A stretch of DNA of 64,000 bases, from positions 21,057-85,056 of the forward strand of contig CAJTPS010000014.1 in assembly GCA_910578555.1 (NCBI GenBank), read 5' to 3'. Positions 1 to 7,912 of this stretch are shown here, one piece after another (position 1 is the first letter of the stretch; every line of letters starts with the position of its first letter). This stretch comes from an uncultured Lachnospiraceae bacterium (GTDB lineage: Bacteria; Bacillota; Clostridia; Lachnospirales; Lachnospiraceae). The notes beneath the pieces were generated by a model. That model worked only from the letters and a program-made list of their open reading frames with translations, searched no databases and was not told the DNA's origin. A program made the translations under genes and the position numbers.

Positions 1-832
1 AATTCACGCTTGCGCTGTCGATCCATACACGCTTCTCCCTGCAGACGTCCGATACGATTTCTCCGATAGTATTATATGGCGCGGTCTCTATCTCTGCATG
101 TTCGAGTTTCTCCCGGATCTCAGGCGGCAGAATCTGCTCATGGACGCACAGAATCGCACGCTCCTGCGTCATCAGCATATATGCCAGAAAGACCGGCGTA
201 TACTTCACATCATTGCCGCGCAGATTGAGCAGCCAGGCAATCTCATCAAGGGCGGTCATAAGCAGGACGTCTGCCTGCTTCTCGCGCATCCTGTCCCGCA
301 CAGCGGCTAGTTTGTCCTCCCTGCTTCTGCCTGCATATGCTGCGTCCAGTTCCCATACCGGTTCCGTGGATATGGCGGGACGGTCTGTCCATACGTGGTC
401 CACCAGATCCTCATCTCCCGCGAAGGTGATCTGCTTCGCCCCGGTCTTCTCCGTAATCTTACGCACAAAACCGGCTGTGACTGTCCGGCCGTCGAACCCG
501 ATCACACTTCCGGCTTCCAGCTTATCACACAAATACGCTTCTATCGCAGGCACACCAGGCTGCCCTGATTTCATCAGTAAAATACTGCTGCCCGCAAGCT
601 GATCCGCCGCCTGTATGAAATATCTGCCGTCTGTCCACAGCGCCGCCTCCTCAGACAGAACAATCAGGGTTCCCGCCGAACCGGTAAACCCTGACATGTA
701 CTCTCTTTCCTTGAAATAATCCCCCACATACTCAGAACCGTGGAAATCTCCGGTCGGAATGATGTATGCCGAGAGATTTCTCTCTGCCATTAACCTGCGC
801 AATGCATCTAATTTATCTTCCACATTCCTCAT
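1..832 (-). CDS. Xaa-Pro aminopeptidase (aminopeptidase P family), N-terminal part, cut by window edge
   Basis: The reading frame is open from an ATG at 832 to the window edge, so only about 277 N-terminal residues are present. The start reads MRNVEDKLDALRRLMAERN and continues with YIIPTGDFHGSEY, GFTGSAGTLIV and LWTDGRYFIQA, which are typical of the creatinase-like N-terminal domain of M24B aminopeptidase P. This family removes N-terminal residues preceding proline in the cytoplasm using two metal ions. The metal-binding catalytic domain lies outside the window, so activity cannot be judged. The gene is followed upstream on the same strand by the DUF362 gene, 52 bases away. The family call is firm; exact substrate is unknown. 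Confidence 0.85.
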   Translation of the reverse strand, partial: MRNVEDKLDALRRLMAERNLSAYIIPTGDFHGSEYVGDYFKEREYMSGFTGSAGTLIVLSEEAALWTDGRYFIQAADQLAGSSILLMKSGQPGVPAIEAYLCDKLEAGSVIGFDGRTVTAGFVRKITEKTGAKQITFAGDEDLVDHVWTDRPAISTEPVWELDAAYAGRSREDKLAAVRDRMREKQADVLLMTALDEIAWLLNLRGNDVKYTPVFLAYMLMTQERAILCVHEQILPPEIREKLEHAEIETAPYNTIGEIVSDVCREKRVWIDSASVN

Positions 833-884
833 AAATCAACATTGCCTTTCTTCTGACCCGCCCTCTGTTTTAGCCGCACGTCTG

Positions 885-2003
885 TCAGATCTTAATCAGT
901 TCATACCGGTCTGTTCCCAGACCGATCTTTACCGCGTGGGCGATACAGCTCTTCCATTCCGTATCAGGATGCGTCATATGAAAGTGATCGTGTCCTTTCT
1001 CGTTACCATGCTCTTTCAAATTCTCCCCCAGAATACTGCTCTCCACGGGCGTCATCTGATTACACAGATCGGCACATGCCTGATCCAGCGCCACCGGATC
1101 AAAGGAAGCCAACATACCCACATTGGGAATGATCGGGATATCATTCTCCGCATGGCAGTCACAGTTAGGCGACACATCACAGATCAAAGATACATGGAAA
1201 CACGGCCGGTCTTTACACACCGCCAGACTGTACTCCGCCATCTTATAATTCAGTACCGCGACAGAGTCTGCAAAGTCTGCTGCAATCGCATCCTTCGGAC
1301 AGACCGCCAGACAGCGTCCGCAGCCCACACATTTATTATGGTCAATATGCGCTTTTCCATTCTCGATCACCGGCGCACCGTGCGCACAGATTCTGTCGCA
1401 TGCACCGCAGCCTACACAGGCCGCCGCATTCACGCTGGGCTTACCGTCACAGTGCTGTTCCATCTTGCCGGCCCTGGAGCCGCAGCCCATGCCGATATTC
1501 TTGAGCGCGCCGCCAAAGCCCGCCATCTCATGCCCTTTAAAATGCGTCAATGAGATAAACACGTCTGCATCCATAATGGCATGACCGATCTTCGCTTCCT
1601 TCACATACTCTCCGTCAATCGGCACAAGCGTCTCGTCAGTCCCCTTTAATCCGTCGCCGATGATCACATGACAGCCGGTCTGGTAAGGTGAGAAACCGTT
1701 GATATATGCCGTTTCCAGATGATCTAAAGCGTTCTTCCTGCTCCCCACATAGAGCGTATTACAGTCCGTAAGGAAAGGTTTACCGCCCAGTTCCTTCACA
1801 TAATCCGCCACCACCCTTGCATAATTCGGACGCAGGAAAGCCAGATTGCCGTACTCGCCGAAATGAATCTTGATCGCCGCGTATTTGCCCGTAAAATCAA
1901 TTGACTCAAATCCGGCCGTCTTCATCAGCCGATGCAGCTTCTGCAGCAGATTCTCATGCTCTGTTGCCTTAAAAGTTGTAAAATACACGTTTGCCTTTTC
2001 CAT
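885..2003 (-). CDS. DUF362 domain protein with two 4Fe-4S clusters
   Basis: The protein has 372 residues from an ATG at 2003, preceded by an AAAGGAG site 8 bases upstream. A longer in-frame start at 2051 has no such site. The N-terminal two thirds match the DUF362 family (AAIKIHFGEYGN, FISLTHFKGHEMAGFGGALKN). Near residues 190-245 two ferredoxin motifs follow, CVGCGACDRIC and CVGCGRCLAVC, each able to bind a 4Fe-4S cluster. Proteins of this type are cytoplasmic iron-sulfur proteins of unproven function, often annotated as ferredoxin. The upstream gap to the HD-domain gene contains a 118-bp structured repeat, so the two genes may not be cotranscribed. Confidence 0.85.
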   Translation of the reverse strand: MEKANVYFTTFKATEHENLLQKLHRLMKTAGFESIDFTGKYAAIKIHFGEYGNLAFLRPNYARVVADYVKELGGKPFLTDCNTLYVGSRKNALDHLETAYINGFSPYQTGCHVIIGDGLKGTDETLVPIDGEYVKEAKIGHAIMDADVFISLTHFKGHEMAGFGGALKNIGMGCGSRAGKMEQHCDGKPSVNAAACVGCGACDRICAHGAPVIENGKAHIDHNKCVGCGRCLAVCPKDAIAADFADSVAVLNYKMAEYSLAVCKDRPCFHVSLICDVSPNCDCHAENDIPIIPNVGMLASFDPVALDQACADLCNQMTPVESSILGENLKEHGNEKGHDHFHMTHPDTEWKSCIAHAVKIGLGTDRYELIKI

Positions 2004-2087
2004 ACCTGTTCTCCTTTTCTTTGTATATGCAATCAAAAATCGCTTCTCCACGAAACATCCTTTGCTGCGAGTGATTAGAAGTTCTTC

Positions 2088-2205
2088 TCACACTAACTTT
2101 CATGATTCCGTTCTGCGGAATCTCAAAACATGGGAAGAATGCTGCTTGCAGCAAGTCCGCTCTGCGGACGGTTCTTCCGTGTGAACGGTATTTTCGTTCA
2201 CACTA
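2088..2205. repeat. 118-bp structured repeat, copy 1
   Basis: This segment matches 51679-51796 over 118 bases with 14 differences and no gaps. It contains several hairpins: GATTCCG/CGGAATC, TGCTG/CAGCA, GTCCGC/GCGGAC, an enclosing GGAAGAA/TTCTTCC, and a terminal 9-bp stem GTGTGAACG/CGTTCACAC. In copy 2 the terminal stem is GCGTGAATG/CATTCACGC, so two base pairs changed on both sides. The minus-strand stop codon TAG of the HD-domain gene forms the edge of the element. It probably acts as RNA structure after a stop codon, perhaps as a terminator or RNA stabiliser, but there is no terminal T-run. Confidence 0.85.
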
Positions 2206-3474
2206 GTCGAACATCTTAAACCGTTCGCTTATCACCGCATACTGCTCTTTAATCTTGAGATACAGCCCGATTGTATTCTCTTTTTCTTTCTCAAACTCTG
2301 CAATAATCTTGTCATAATTGCGCTCCAGACTGGTCACCACGTTTCTGTTAATCTTGCCGTTATTTGCATCGCCGTTCATGATGTCCAGTATCTTCTCCTT
2401 ACTGAAAGCATCCTTATAGCTTCTCTTGCCGTGAAGGGCGCTTAAGATATCCGCCACCGCGATGATCTGCTGCGCCAGCGTCAGATCTTCCGCCTTCAGT
2501 CCTTTATGATATCCGCTGCCGTCCAGCTTCTCATGATGTCTGACCGCGATCTGCAGCACATCGTCATCCACAACACCCTCCAGAATCATCTCCGTGATGC
2601 GCACGTGCGCTTTCATGATCCTCATCTCTTCATCATTCAGGCGTCCCGTGGATTCCAGTATATTAAGCGGGATCGCAATCTTCCCCAGGTCATGCAGCAG
2701 CGCGCCGTAATGCAGATCCCGCAAGTCCTTGCCGGACAGCCGCGCCAGTCTGCCGAGCTGTTCCGCGAAGTGCACCGTCGCCAGCGTATGAATCACCGTG
2801 TGCTCACTTCTGAAATCAATGGTATACACCAGCATCTCCAGGAATCCTCTCTTATACTGCTCCGAGAAAGCCCGTTTCGCCAGCAGCACATCCAGTTCTT
2901 CTCTGTACTTGCCGTTCACCAGATTCTCCGTGATACCGTACCGCTCTTCCGCCTTGCGGAACAGATCAAGCGCCGCACCCGAGAACTTCGTGTCACGGTA
3001 CTTCGTAAAATATTCCGGTTCCAGACTTTCCTCTTTCAGATGCAGGAATGTATCCATCTTATCCGCGAGGCTCAAAAGCTCAATGAGATGTAAATACCGG
3101 CTCTGGATCAGGTTATGTCTGTTATAATCCAGATGATGATACAGTACCACTTCCGCCTTATCCCCTACCGGTGACAGATATTTTAAAAAGAGGAAACCAT
3201 AGATGGAATGCGGCCACAGATTCTTGGTCTCAAACTCACTGACGTTCTTGACATTATCTTCCTTGTATAATCCAATATCGTGCAGAATGCCGAGCATGGT
3301 GTAATCCACCAGTTCCTGTTCCGTGTAATGCTGCTCCGTGTATGTATTCTCATACTCCATCATTTTATAGAGAATATAACCTGTGATCTCCCCGTGATTC
3401 ATAATCCTCTGGTTAATGATCCCCAAGGTTTTTCTGATGATCTCGTTGACGTCCTTACTGCTGATCACACTCAT
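2203..3474 (-). CDS. Tandem HD-domain protein, HD-GYP-like phosphodiesterase
   Basis: The 423-residue soluble protein carries two HD regions. The first, near residues 85-95, reads LGILHDIGLY. The second, near residues 260-330, reads ALLHDLGKIAIP followed by VRHHEKLDGSGYHKGL. The second is close to the HD-GYP signature, but the GYP triplet is GYH. HD-GYP enzymes hydrolyse cyclic di-GMP, so this could be a cyclic nucleotide phosphodiesterase; the altered triplet makes the substrate uncertain. No membrane segment or sensor domain is evident. Its TAG stop overlaps the edge of the 118-bp repeat. Confidence 0.8.
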   Translation of the reverse strand: MSVISSKDVNEIIRKTLGIINQRIMNHGEITGYILYKMMEYENTYTEQHYTEQELVDYTMLGILHDIGLYKEDNVKNVSEFETKNLWPHSIYGFLFLKYLSPVGDKAEVVLYHHLDYNRHNLIQSRYLHLIELLSLADKMDTFLHLKEESLEPEYFTKYRDTKFSGAALDLFRKAEERYGITENLVNGKYREELDVLLAKRAFSEQYKRGFLEMLVYTIDFRSEHTVIHTLATVHFAEQLGRLARLSGKDLRDLHYGALLHDLGKIAIPLNILESTGRLNDEEMRIMKAHVRITEMILEGVVDDDVLQIAVRHHEKLDGSGYHKGLKAEDLTLAQQIIAVADILSALHGKRSYKDAFSKEKILDIMNGDANNGKINRNVVTSLERNYDKIIAEFEKEKENTIGLYLKIKEQYAVISERFKMFD

Positions 3475-3611
3475 TCGTACATTTCCCTTTCGCCTGCACT
3501 CTAAACAATTCTTCCTGCCGCTGCTTTAGACAGTTAAAAGTATTTTAACATCTTTTCAAAGTTCTGTCCTCTATTTCTTTTCAAAATTTCACCACGGTAA
3601 ACATGGGCGTT

Positions 3612-4946
3612 TCAATCTGTGTTTCCCCTGCCCGTTTCCGGCTGCTCCAGCCAGATCTCGGTGATAAACAGTTTCTCTTCTTCATGAAACTCAACGCTTC
3701 CGTTATATTTCTTTGCAACCTTCCTTATGGACATGATCCCGAATCCGTGCGCCGGCTTATCGTTCTTATCGGTCTCCAAATCCGGATTCCTGCTAAGAAC
3801 GGATTCCGCAATGCTGTTCTTTACAATGATATAAGTAAACGCTTTTCTGTTCCCTATCGTCAACGCTATTTCCGGTTTTTCCACACGTTTACAACCCTCA
3901 ATCGCATTGTCGAGCACATTGGATAAGAGTACGCTCATATCAGTGTGGTCGATCGCTTTCATATCGGAATCGATCATACACTTTATCTCGATATGTTCTC
4001 TCAGGCAGATCGCGATCCTGTTGTTGATCACGGCATCAATCACCACATCCCCCGTGTCTACTCCATATGCGCTTCTGTCTACTTTCTCATGAACAATATT
4101 CTCGATATACGCTTTCGTCTCCTCCGTTCTGCCCTCCGATATCAGTTCTGCCGCCGTCGTGAGATAATGCCGCATGTCATGCCGCAGCGTTCGAATTTCC
4201 ATATACTGTTCCCGTGCCTCGTCGATCATCTTCTCCTGTGCCGCCAGACTGATCCCTGATATCCTGTACTCCTCTTTGAGAATGCTGTCCTGCCGCATTC
4301 TGTTTAATAATACGTACAGCAGAATATTCAGCACGGTAATCAGTATACTTACCGGAAGAAACTCCGGCATATTATCAGTCCTCATAGAAATCTTGAGCTG
4401 CAAATAGCCAATCAGAAAAGTAATCAGAAAGCATGACAGCTGAATGCTCCACTGAAAAATGCTGAGCGAGTACTGTCTGCGTCCCCGCATACGAATCACA
4501 AACTCACACAGAAGGAAGAATGCAAGCTTGCTGAAAATAATTGCAAGGACGCGCGCTTTACCGCCCGGCTTAACGATATCTGCCGCATATTCTCCTGACA
4601 ATGCGCGGATCATGCTGAAAACGATCAGATTAATCGTCAGAATCCCAATAATCGGAAAAATCGTGATCAATACCTTCTCATAGGTCCTGCCGCCCAGAAA
4701 AAGCAGCACATAACCGGCGATCAGTACAATCAGACACACAGTCTCCAGACTTTCTATCAAAACGCCGCTCCCGCTCTTCCACTCCCTCTGCGTAAACAGA
4801 ATATTCTCTGTCAGAAGAAACAAAAAAAATGCAAGCGATTTTACAACCGTCATTTTTTTATTCCGAAACCCCAGAAAACGGTTGCACAGGCTTACAACCA
4901 TACAGCACTCCGCTACGGAAGCGCTTATTTCAATCACAGTACTCAT
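3612..4946 (-). CDS. GHKL-type sensor histidine kinase, AgrC-like
   Basis: The 444-residue protein has about six hydrophobic segments in its first 215 residues and a cytoplasmic kinase region after that. The phosphoacceptor region reads IRTLRHDMRHYLTTAAELI and the N-box reads LLSNVLDNAIEGC, followed by the glycine-rich HGFGIMSIRK. This is the GHKL layout of AgrC/VirS-type kinases that often sense peptides or membrane signals. Its ATG overlaps the stop of the LytTR regulator gene by 4 bases (4943-4946), so the two are translationally coupled and form a two-component system. No autoinducing peptide gene was found next to it. Confidence 0.9.
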   Translation of the reverse strand: MSTVIEISASVAECCMVVSLCNRFLGFRNKKMTVVKSLAFFLFLLTENILFTQREWKSGSGVLIESLETVCLIVLIAGYVLLFLGGRTYEKVLITIFPIIGILTINLIVFSMIRALSGEYAADIVKPGGKARVLAIIFSKLAFFLLCEFVIRMRGRRQYSLSIFQWSIQLSCFLITFLIGYLQLKISMRTDNMPEFLPVSILITVLNILLYVLLNRMRQDSILKEEYRISGISLAAQEKMIDEAREQYMEIRTLRHDMRHYLTTAAELISEGRTEETKAYIENIVHEKVDRSAYGVDTGDVVIDAVINNRIAICLREHIEIKCMIDSDMKAIDHTDMSVLLSNVLDNAIEGCKRVEKPEIALTIGNRKAFTYIIVKNSIAESVLSRNPDLETDKNDKPAHGFGIMSIRKVAKKYNGSVEFHEEEKLFITEIWLEQPETGRGNTD

Positions 4947-5650
4947 ATCCCACTCCGTACATATCTTCTGAATTTGTCCCTGACTTCCCCCGCCCTGTAG
5001 CGGCTGAGCAGAATCCTGGTTCCGTCGTCGAGAACAATCTGTCCCTTCTCAATCGCATAGATATACTTGCAGTTCACAATATAACTCTTATGCGTACGGA
5101 TGAAGTCAAAAGGCGCAAATTCTTTCTCCAGATCCGCGAGACTTCCGTAGCAGTTCAGATCCTCCCCGCCGTCTACACATACATGCATCCAGTGCCCGTA
5201 TATTTCTATATATTCAATCGTACTGACATCCAGAAACACTACGCCGGTCTGTGTCCGGAATTCAAATTTCCTTCCGGCATTCCGTTTATATACCTCCCGG
5301 TTCAGATCACCCAGCACTTCAGGAAGCTCCTGCGCCAGACGTGACTTTCTGACAAACCGGAAGGGTCTGAACCGGATGGAGGAATACACCAGTTCATCAT
5401 GCATGGTAATGAAGACAATCAGCGCATCTCCCATACCGTTGATCCGCTCCGCAATGTCAAACCCGTTCACAGACGGCATATCAATATCCAAAAAAACCGC
5501 GTCACACGCTGCATGATCCGCAATAAAGGCCCCGCCGTCATGATAAACGCAAATATGCGGCGTGACGTTTCGTGCGCCGAGCTCCTTTTCTATGAAAACT
5601 TTTAATCTATCCGTAAACTTCGCGTCATCGTCACATATTGCAATACGCAT
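4943..5650 (-). CDS. LytTR-family response regulator, AgrA-like
   Basis: The protein has 235 residues from an ATG at 5650 with AAAGGAG 8 bases upstream; an upstream in-frame start lacks this. The receiver domain (about 1-125) has the acidic triad start CDDD and phosphoacceptor Asp55 in FLDIDMP. The C-terminal LytTR DNA-binding domain (about 130-235) contains IEYIEIYGHWMHV and FDFIRTHKSYIVN. LytTR proteins bind two 9-bp direct repeats about 12 bp apart. Such a pair occurs at 15504-15533 upstream of the BspA-like gene. It is cotranscribed with the kinase gene that follows. Confidence 0.92.
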   Translation of the reverse strand: MRIAICDDDAKFTDRLKVFIEKELGARNVTPHICVYHDGGAFIADHAACDAVFLDIDMPSVNGFDIAERINGMGDALIVFITMHDELVYSSIRFRPFRFVRKSRLAQELPEVLGDLNREVYKRNAGRKFEFRTQTGVVFLDVSTIEYIEIYGHWMHVCVDGGEDLNCYGSLADLEKEFAPFDFIRTHKSYIVNCKYIYAIEKGQIVLDDGTRILLSRYRAGEVRDKFRRYVRSGI

Positions 5651-5756
5651 ACCGTTGTCTCCTTTACAGCCGCTGTTTTGATACATTGATTATAACATAG
5701 TGCATGCAATTTTGCGTACTTCATAATTTCTTTAAAATTTTCTGCCAAAAAACTCC

Positions 5757-5820
5757 TTGACGTGTGCAGACTATTATGATAGTCTGTGTGTAGATCTTGA
5801 GACTATTGCAATAGTCTCAA
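5757..5820 (+). promoter_or_regulatory. Promoter with two palindromic operators for the blaI-like/M56 pair
   Basis: A -35-like TTGACG at 5757-5762 is followed 17 bases later by a weak -10, TAGTCT. The first palindrome, AGACTAT-tatg-ATAGTCT (5768-5785), covers the -10. The second, with 10-base arms TTGAGACTAT and ATAGTCTCAA around TGCA (5797-5820), is perfect. Both share GACTAT/ATAGTC half-sites, as expected for a BlaI/MecI-type dimer that shuts off its own operon. The repressor assignment is inference from position and symmetry. Confidence 0.75.
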
Positions 5821-5868
5821 GAAGAGTTACGGTTGAAATTTAAAATTATCAATTGCGGGAGGTTAATG

Positions 5869-6222
5869 ATGAAACTATTTGACTCAGAACTGAAGGTAAT
5901 GGAAGTCCTGTGGGAACACGGCGAGAAACCCGCCCGGGAGATCGTTGATGTTCTGTCCGAACGTATCGGCTGGAATAAGAACACCACCTATACCGTAATC
6001 AAGAAATGCATTGAAAAAGGCGCCATAGAACGGGAAGAGCCTAATTTCTTATGCAGACCGCTTGTCACCCGGGATGAAGTGGCACAAAGTGAGACGGAAC
6101 AACTCATCGACAAGATGTTTGGCGGTTCCAGCGAACTGTTCTTCTCATCCTTTCTCAAAAACCAAGGAATTTCAGAAACAGACGCCGCGCGTCTGGCTCA
6201 AATGATCAAGGAGGCGAAATAA
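5869..6222 (+). CDS. BlaI/MecI/CopY-family transcriptional repressor
   Basis: A GGGAGG site lies 6 bases before the ATG at 5869, giving 117 residues; the ATG at 5866 is too close to it and a TTG at 5833 has none. The winged-helix region reads LFDSELKVMEVLWEHGEKPAREIV and WNKNTTYTVIKKCIEKG, typical of BlaI/MecI repressors. The C-terminal third is the helical dimerisation and cleavage region. The gene is 1 base from the M56 peptidase gene. In known systems the peptidase inactivates the repressor after sensing a signal, often cell wall damage. Two operator palindromes lie directly upstream. Confidence 0.92.
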   Translation: MKLFDSELKVMEVLWEHGEKPAREIVDVLSERIGWNKNTTYTVIKKCIEKGAIEREEPNFLCRPLVTRDEVAQSETEQLIDKMFGGSSELFFSSFLKNQGISETDAARLAQMIKEAK

Positions 6223-6223
6223 T

Positions 6224-7855
6224 ATGCTGCACTTTGGAATGAATATGCCCTTTATACTGATGACAGTCTACGGAAGCATGATGATCCTCATCGTCCTGCT
6301 CCTGCGCGCCCTGCTTAAGAAGCGGCTGCCGAAGTTCGTATTTCCCATACTATGGTGTGTGATACTGGTACGTCTGCTGGTGCCGTTCTCCATCAGCAGT
6401 CCGCTGACCCTGAAAACATCCGCCGACTCGCTCCTGTCCGTGTCTGATCGTCTGCTCAATACCGACATACAAAATATATCGCTCGTTGAAGATACGGAAA
6501 CCGTCTCTCAGGAAGCAGCCATCGAAAATATGACAATCCGCACAACGCCAGCTTCCTATAAAGGCATCGCCGAATCGTCAGAAGCTGCCGTTACAACCAC
6601 AAACGATACGGTTTCTCCCAGCACCGCCAGCATCGTGGAAGACGCCGAAGCCAGTGAAAGCACTGCCTTTTTATACGATTACGCCGTTGGTCTGTCTTTT
6701 CCTTTTACTCTCAGACGTCACACGTTGCTTTTCATCTATACAGCGGGCTTACTGCTGACGGCAGGTATTCTTTTATACCAGAAATACCGTTACTCCAGAA
6801 AGTTGAAAAACAGTCTTTTGATCGAGCACAACGAGACAGTCAGCACTCTGCTGCGGGAGATGAATATGGGCCATATTCTGGTCTTCACCAATGATGAGAT
6901 CGCCTCTCCGCTGACCTGTGGGCTGCTCGCGCCGCACATTTATCTGCCCACCCGCATGGACTTCGCAGACCGAAATCTGCTGCGTCATATCCTGCTGCAC
7001 GAGACCATGCACATTAAGCGCAGAGATAATTGGATAAAGGCCGTTATGCTGGCGGCACTGATTCTTAACTGGTTCAATCCGCTCGTCTGGATCATGTCCA
7101 GATGCTTTACCTCGGATCTGGAGACTGCCTGTGACGAAGCGGTGCTCAGAACATGCGCCGACGAGGAAGACCGTAAGAATTATGCCTTCAACCTGCTGGC
7201 AATGGCTATCACCGGCAGCCGTTCCACACTACTCTACAGCGCCTTTTCCAAGACTGAGGTCGAGAAAAGGATTCAGAGTATCTTAAGTTATAAGAAGGCA
7301 TCCGCCTTCCTGCTGCTTGCCGCCGTCTGCTTTATAACCTGCAGCACCGTTACTTTTGCCACCTGCGCCCAGGCGCCCTTTTCACCCTACCTGACAAGCT
7401 ACTGTGCAAGCAGCTTATCCCGCTGGGGTGTGAAGGTATATACCACACGTGATCTTACCCTTGGAAATGATGCCCAGAAGCGGGCGGAGGACATCGTCTT
7501 CGATGTGCTGAGGACAGATACAGAAAACGATCCGCTGCGTATGGACGAGCAGATAAGAGCCGCTCTTTCCAATGCATTTCATGTGGAAAAAAGTGCTTTC
7601 CGCACAGATTTCTTCCTCTGTCTGGATGACGAAGCACTGGAAAAAGAATATGCCGAGTGGAATCTGACACGAGATCCGGAAGGCTTCTATCACTACAAGG
7701 GCGAAGCAGTCCGTATCTTCATAGATGAAATCGGCGGTGTTTTCCAATCCCGTTCGGAAGGCTCCGTAGACATCACCGTCATAAGAGACCGCTTCGGATA
7801 CATCTCTGATGTACGGACACGGCGTGAGGACATGCCGGTTACGCAAGCTCCTTAG
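6224..7855 (+). CDS. M56-family membrane metallopeptidase, BlaR1/MecR1-like
   Basis: The 543-residue protein has N-terminal membrane segments (about 8-30, 37-58), a third near 165-180, then the zinc protease motif in LRHILLHETMHIKRRDN (HExxH) near residues 258-270, with a further membrane segment, and another near 355-375. The C-terminal 165 residues lie outside the membrane but show no SxxK or KTG motif of a penicillin-sensing domain. It is therefore a BlaR1-type regulator protease with a different sensor. It starts right after the repressor gene and is almost certainly its partner. The inducing signal is unknown. Confidence 0.88.
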   Translation: MLHFGMNMPFILMTVYGSMMILIVLLLRALLKKRLPKFVFPILWCVILVRLLVPFSISSPLTLKTSADSLLSVSDRLLNTDIQNISLVEDTETVSQEAAIENMTIRTTPASYKGIAESSEAAVTTTNDTVSPSTASIVEDAEASESTAFLYDYAVGLSFPFTLRRHTLLFIYTAGLLLTAGILLYQKYRYSRKLKNSLLIEHNETVSTLLREMNMGHILVFTNDEIASPLTCGLLAPHIYLPTRMDFADRNLLRHILLHETMHIKRRDNWIKAVMLAALILNWFNPLVWIMSRCFTSDLETACDEAVLRTCADEEDRKNYAFNLLAMAITGSRSTLLYSAFSKTEVEKRIQSILSYKKASAFLLLAAVCFITCSTVTFATCAQAPFSPYLTSYCASSLSRWGVKVYTTRDLTLGNDAQKRAEDIVFDVLRTDTENDPLRMDEQIRAALSNAFHVEKSAFRTDFFLCLDDEALEKEYAEWNLTRDPEGFYHYKGEAVRIFIDEIGGVFQSRSEGSVDITVIRDRFGYISDVRTRREDMPVTQAP

Positions 7856-7876
7856 AACATTTCCTGTGACTGAAAA

Positions 7877-7912
7877 CAGCTGCCCCTCACTTCGAAAGGG
7901 CAGCTGCTTTCT
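7877..7912 (+). terminator. Terminator between convergent M56 and GGDEF genes
   Basis: A 9-bp stem CAGCTGCCC/GGGCAGCTG (7877-7885 and 7898-7906) is followed by CTTTCTT on the plus strand. The hairpin overlaps the last codons of the convergent GGDEF gene and can serve the M56 gene; on the minus strand it is followed by TTTTC, so it may work both ways. Confidence 0.7.

Noticed and set aside
759..1553. 264-residue plus-strand reading frame
   Set aside because: It lies opposite the DUF362 gene, has no ribosome site and shows no family features; it is a shadow of the real gene.
1870..2184. Reading frame whose end resembles that of 51521-51775
   Set aside because: The shared tails come from translating the 118-bp structured repeat in the same frame; the element is RNA- or DNA-level, not protein.
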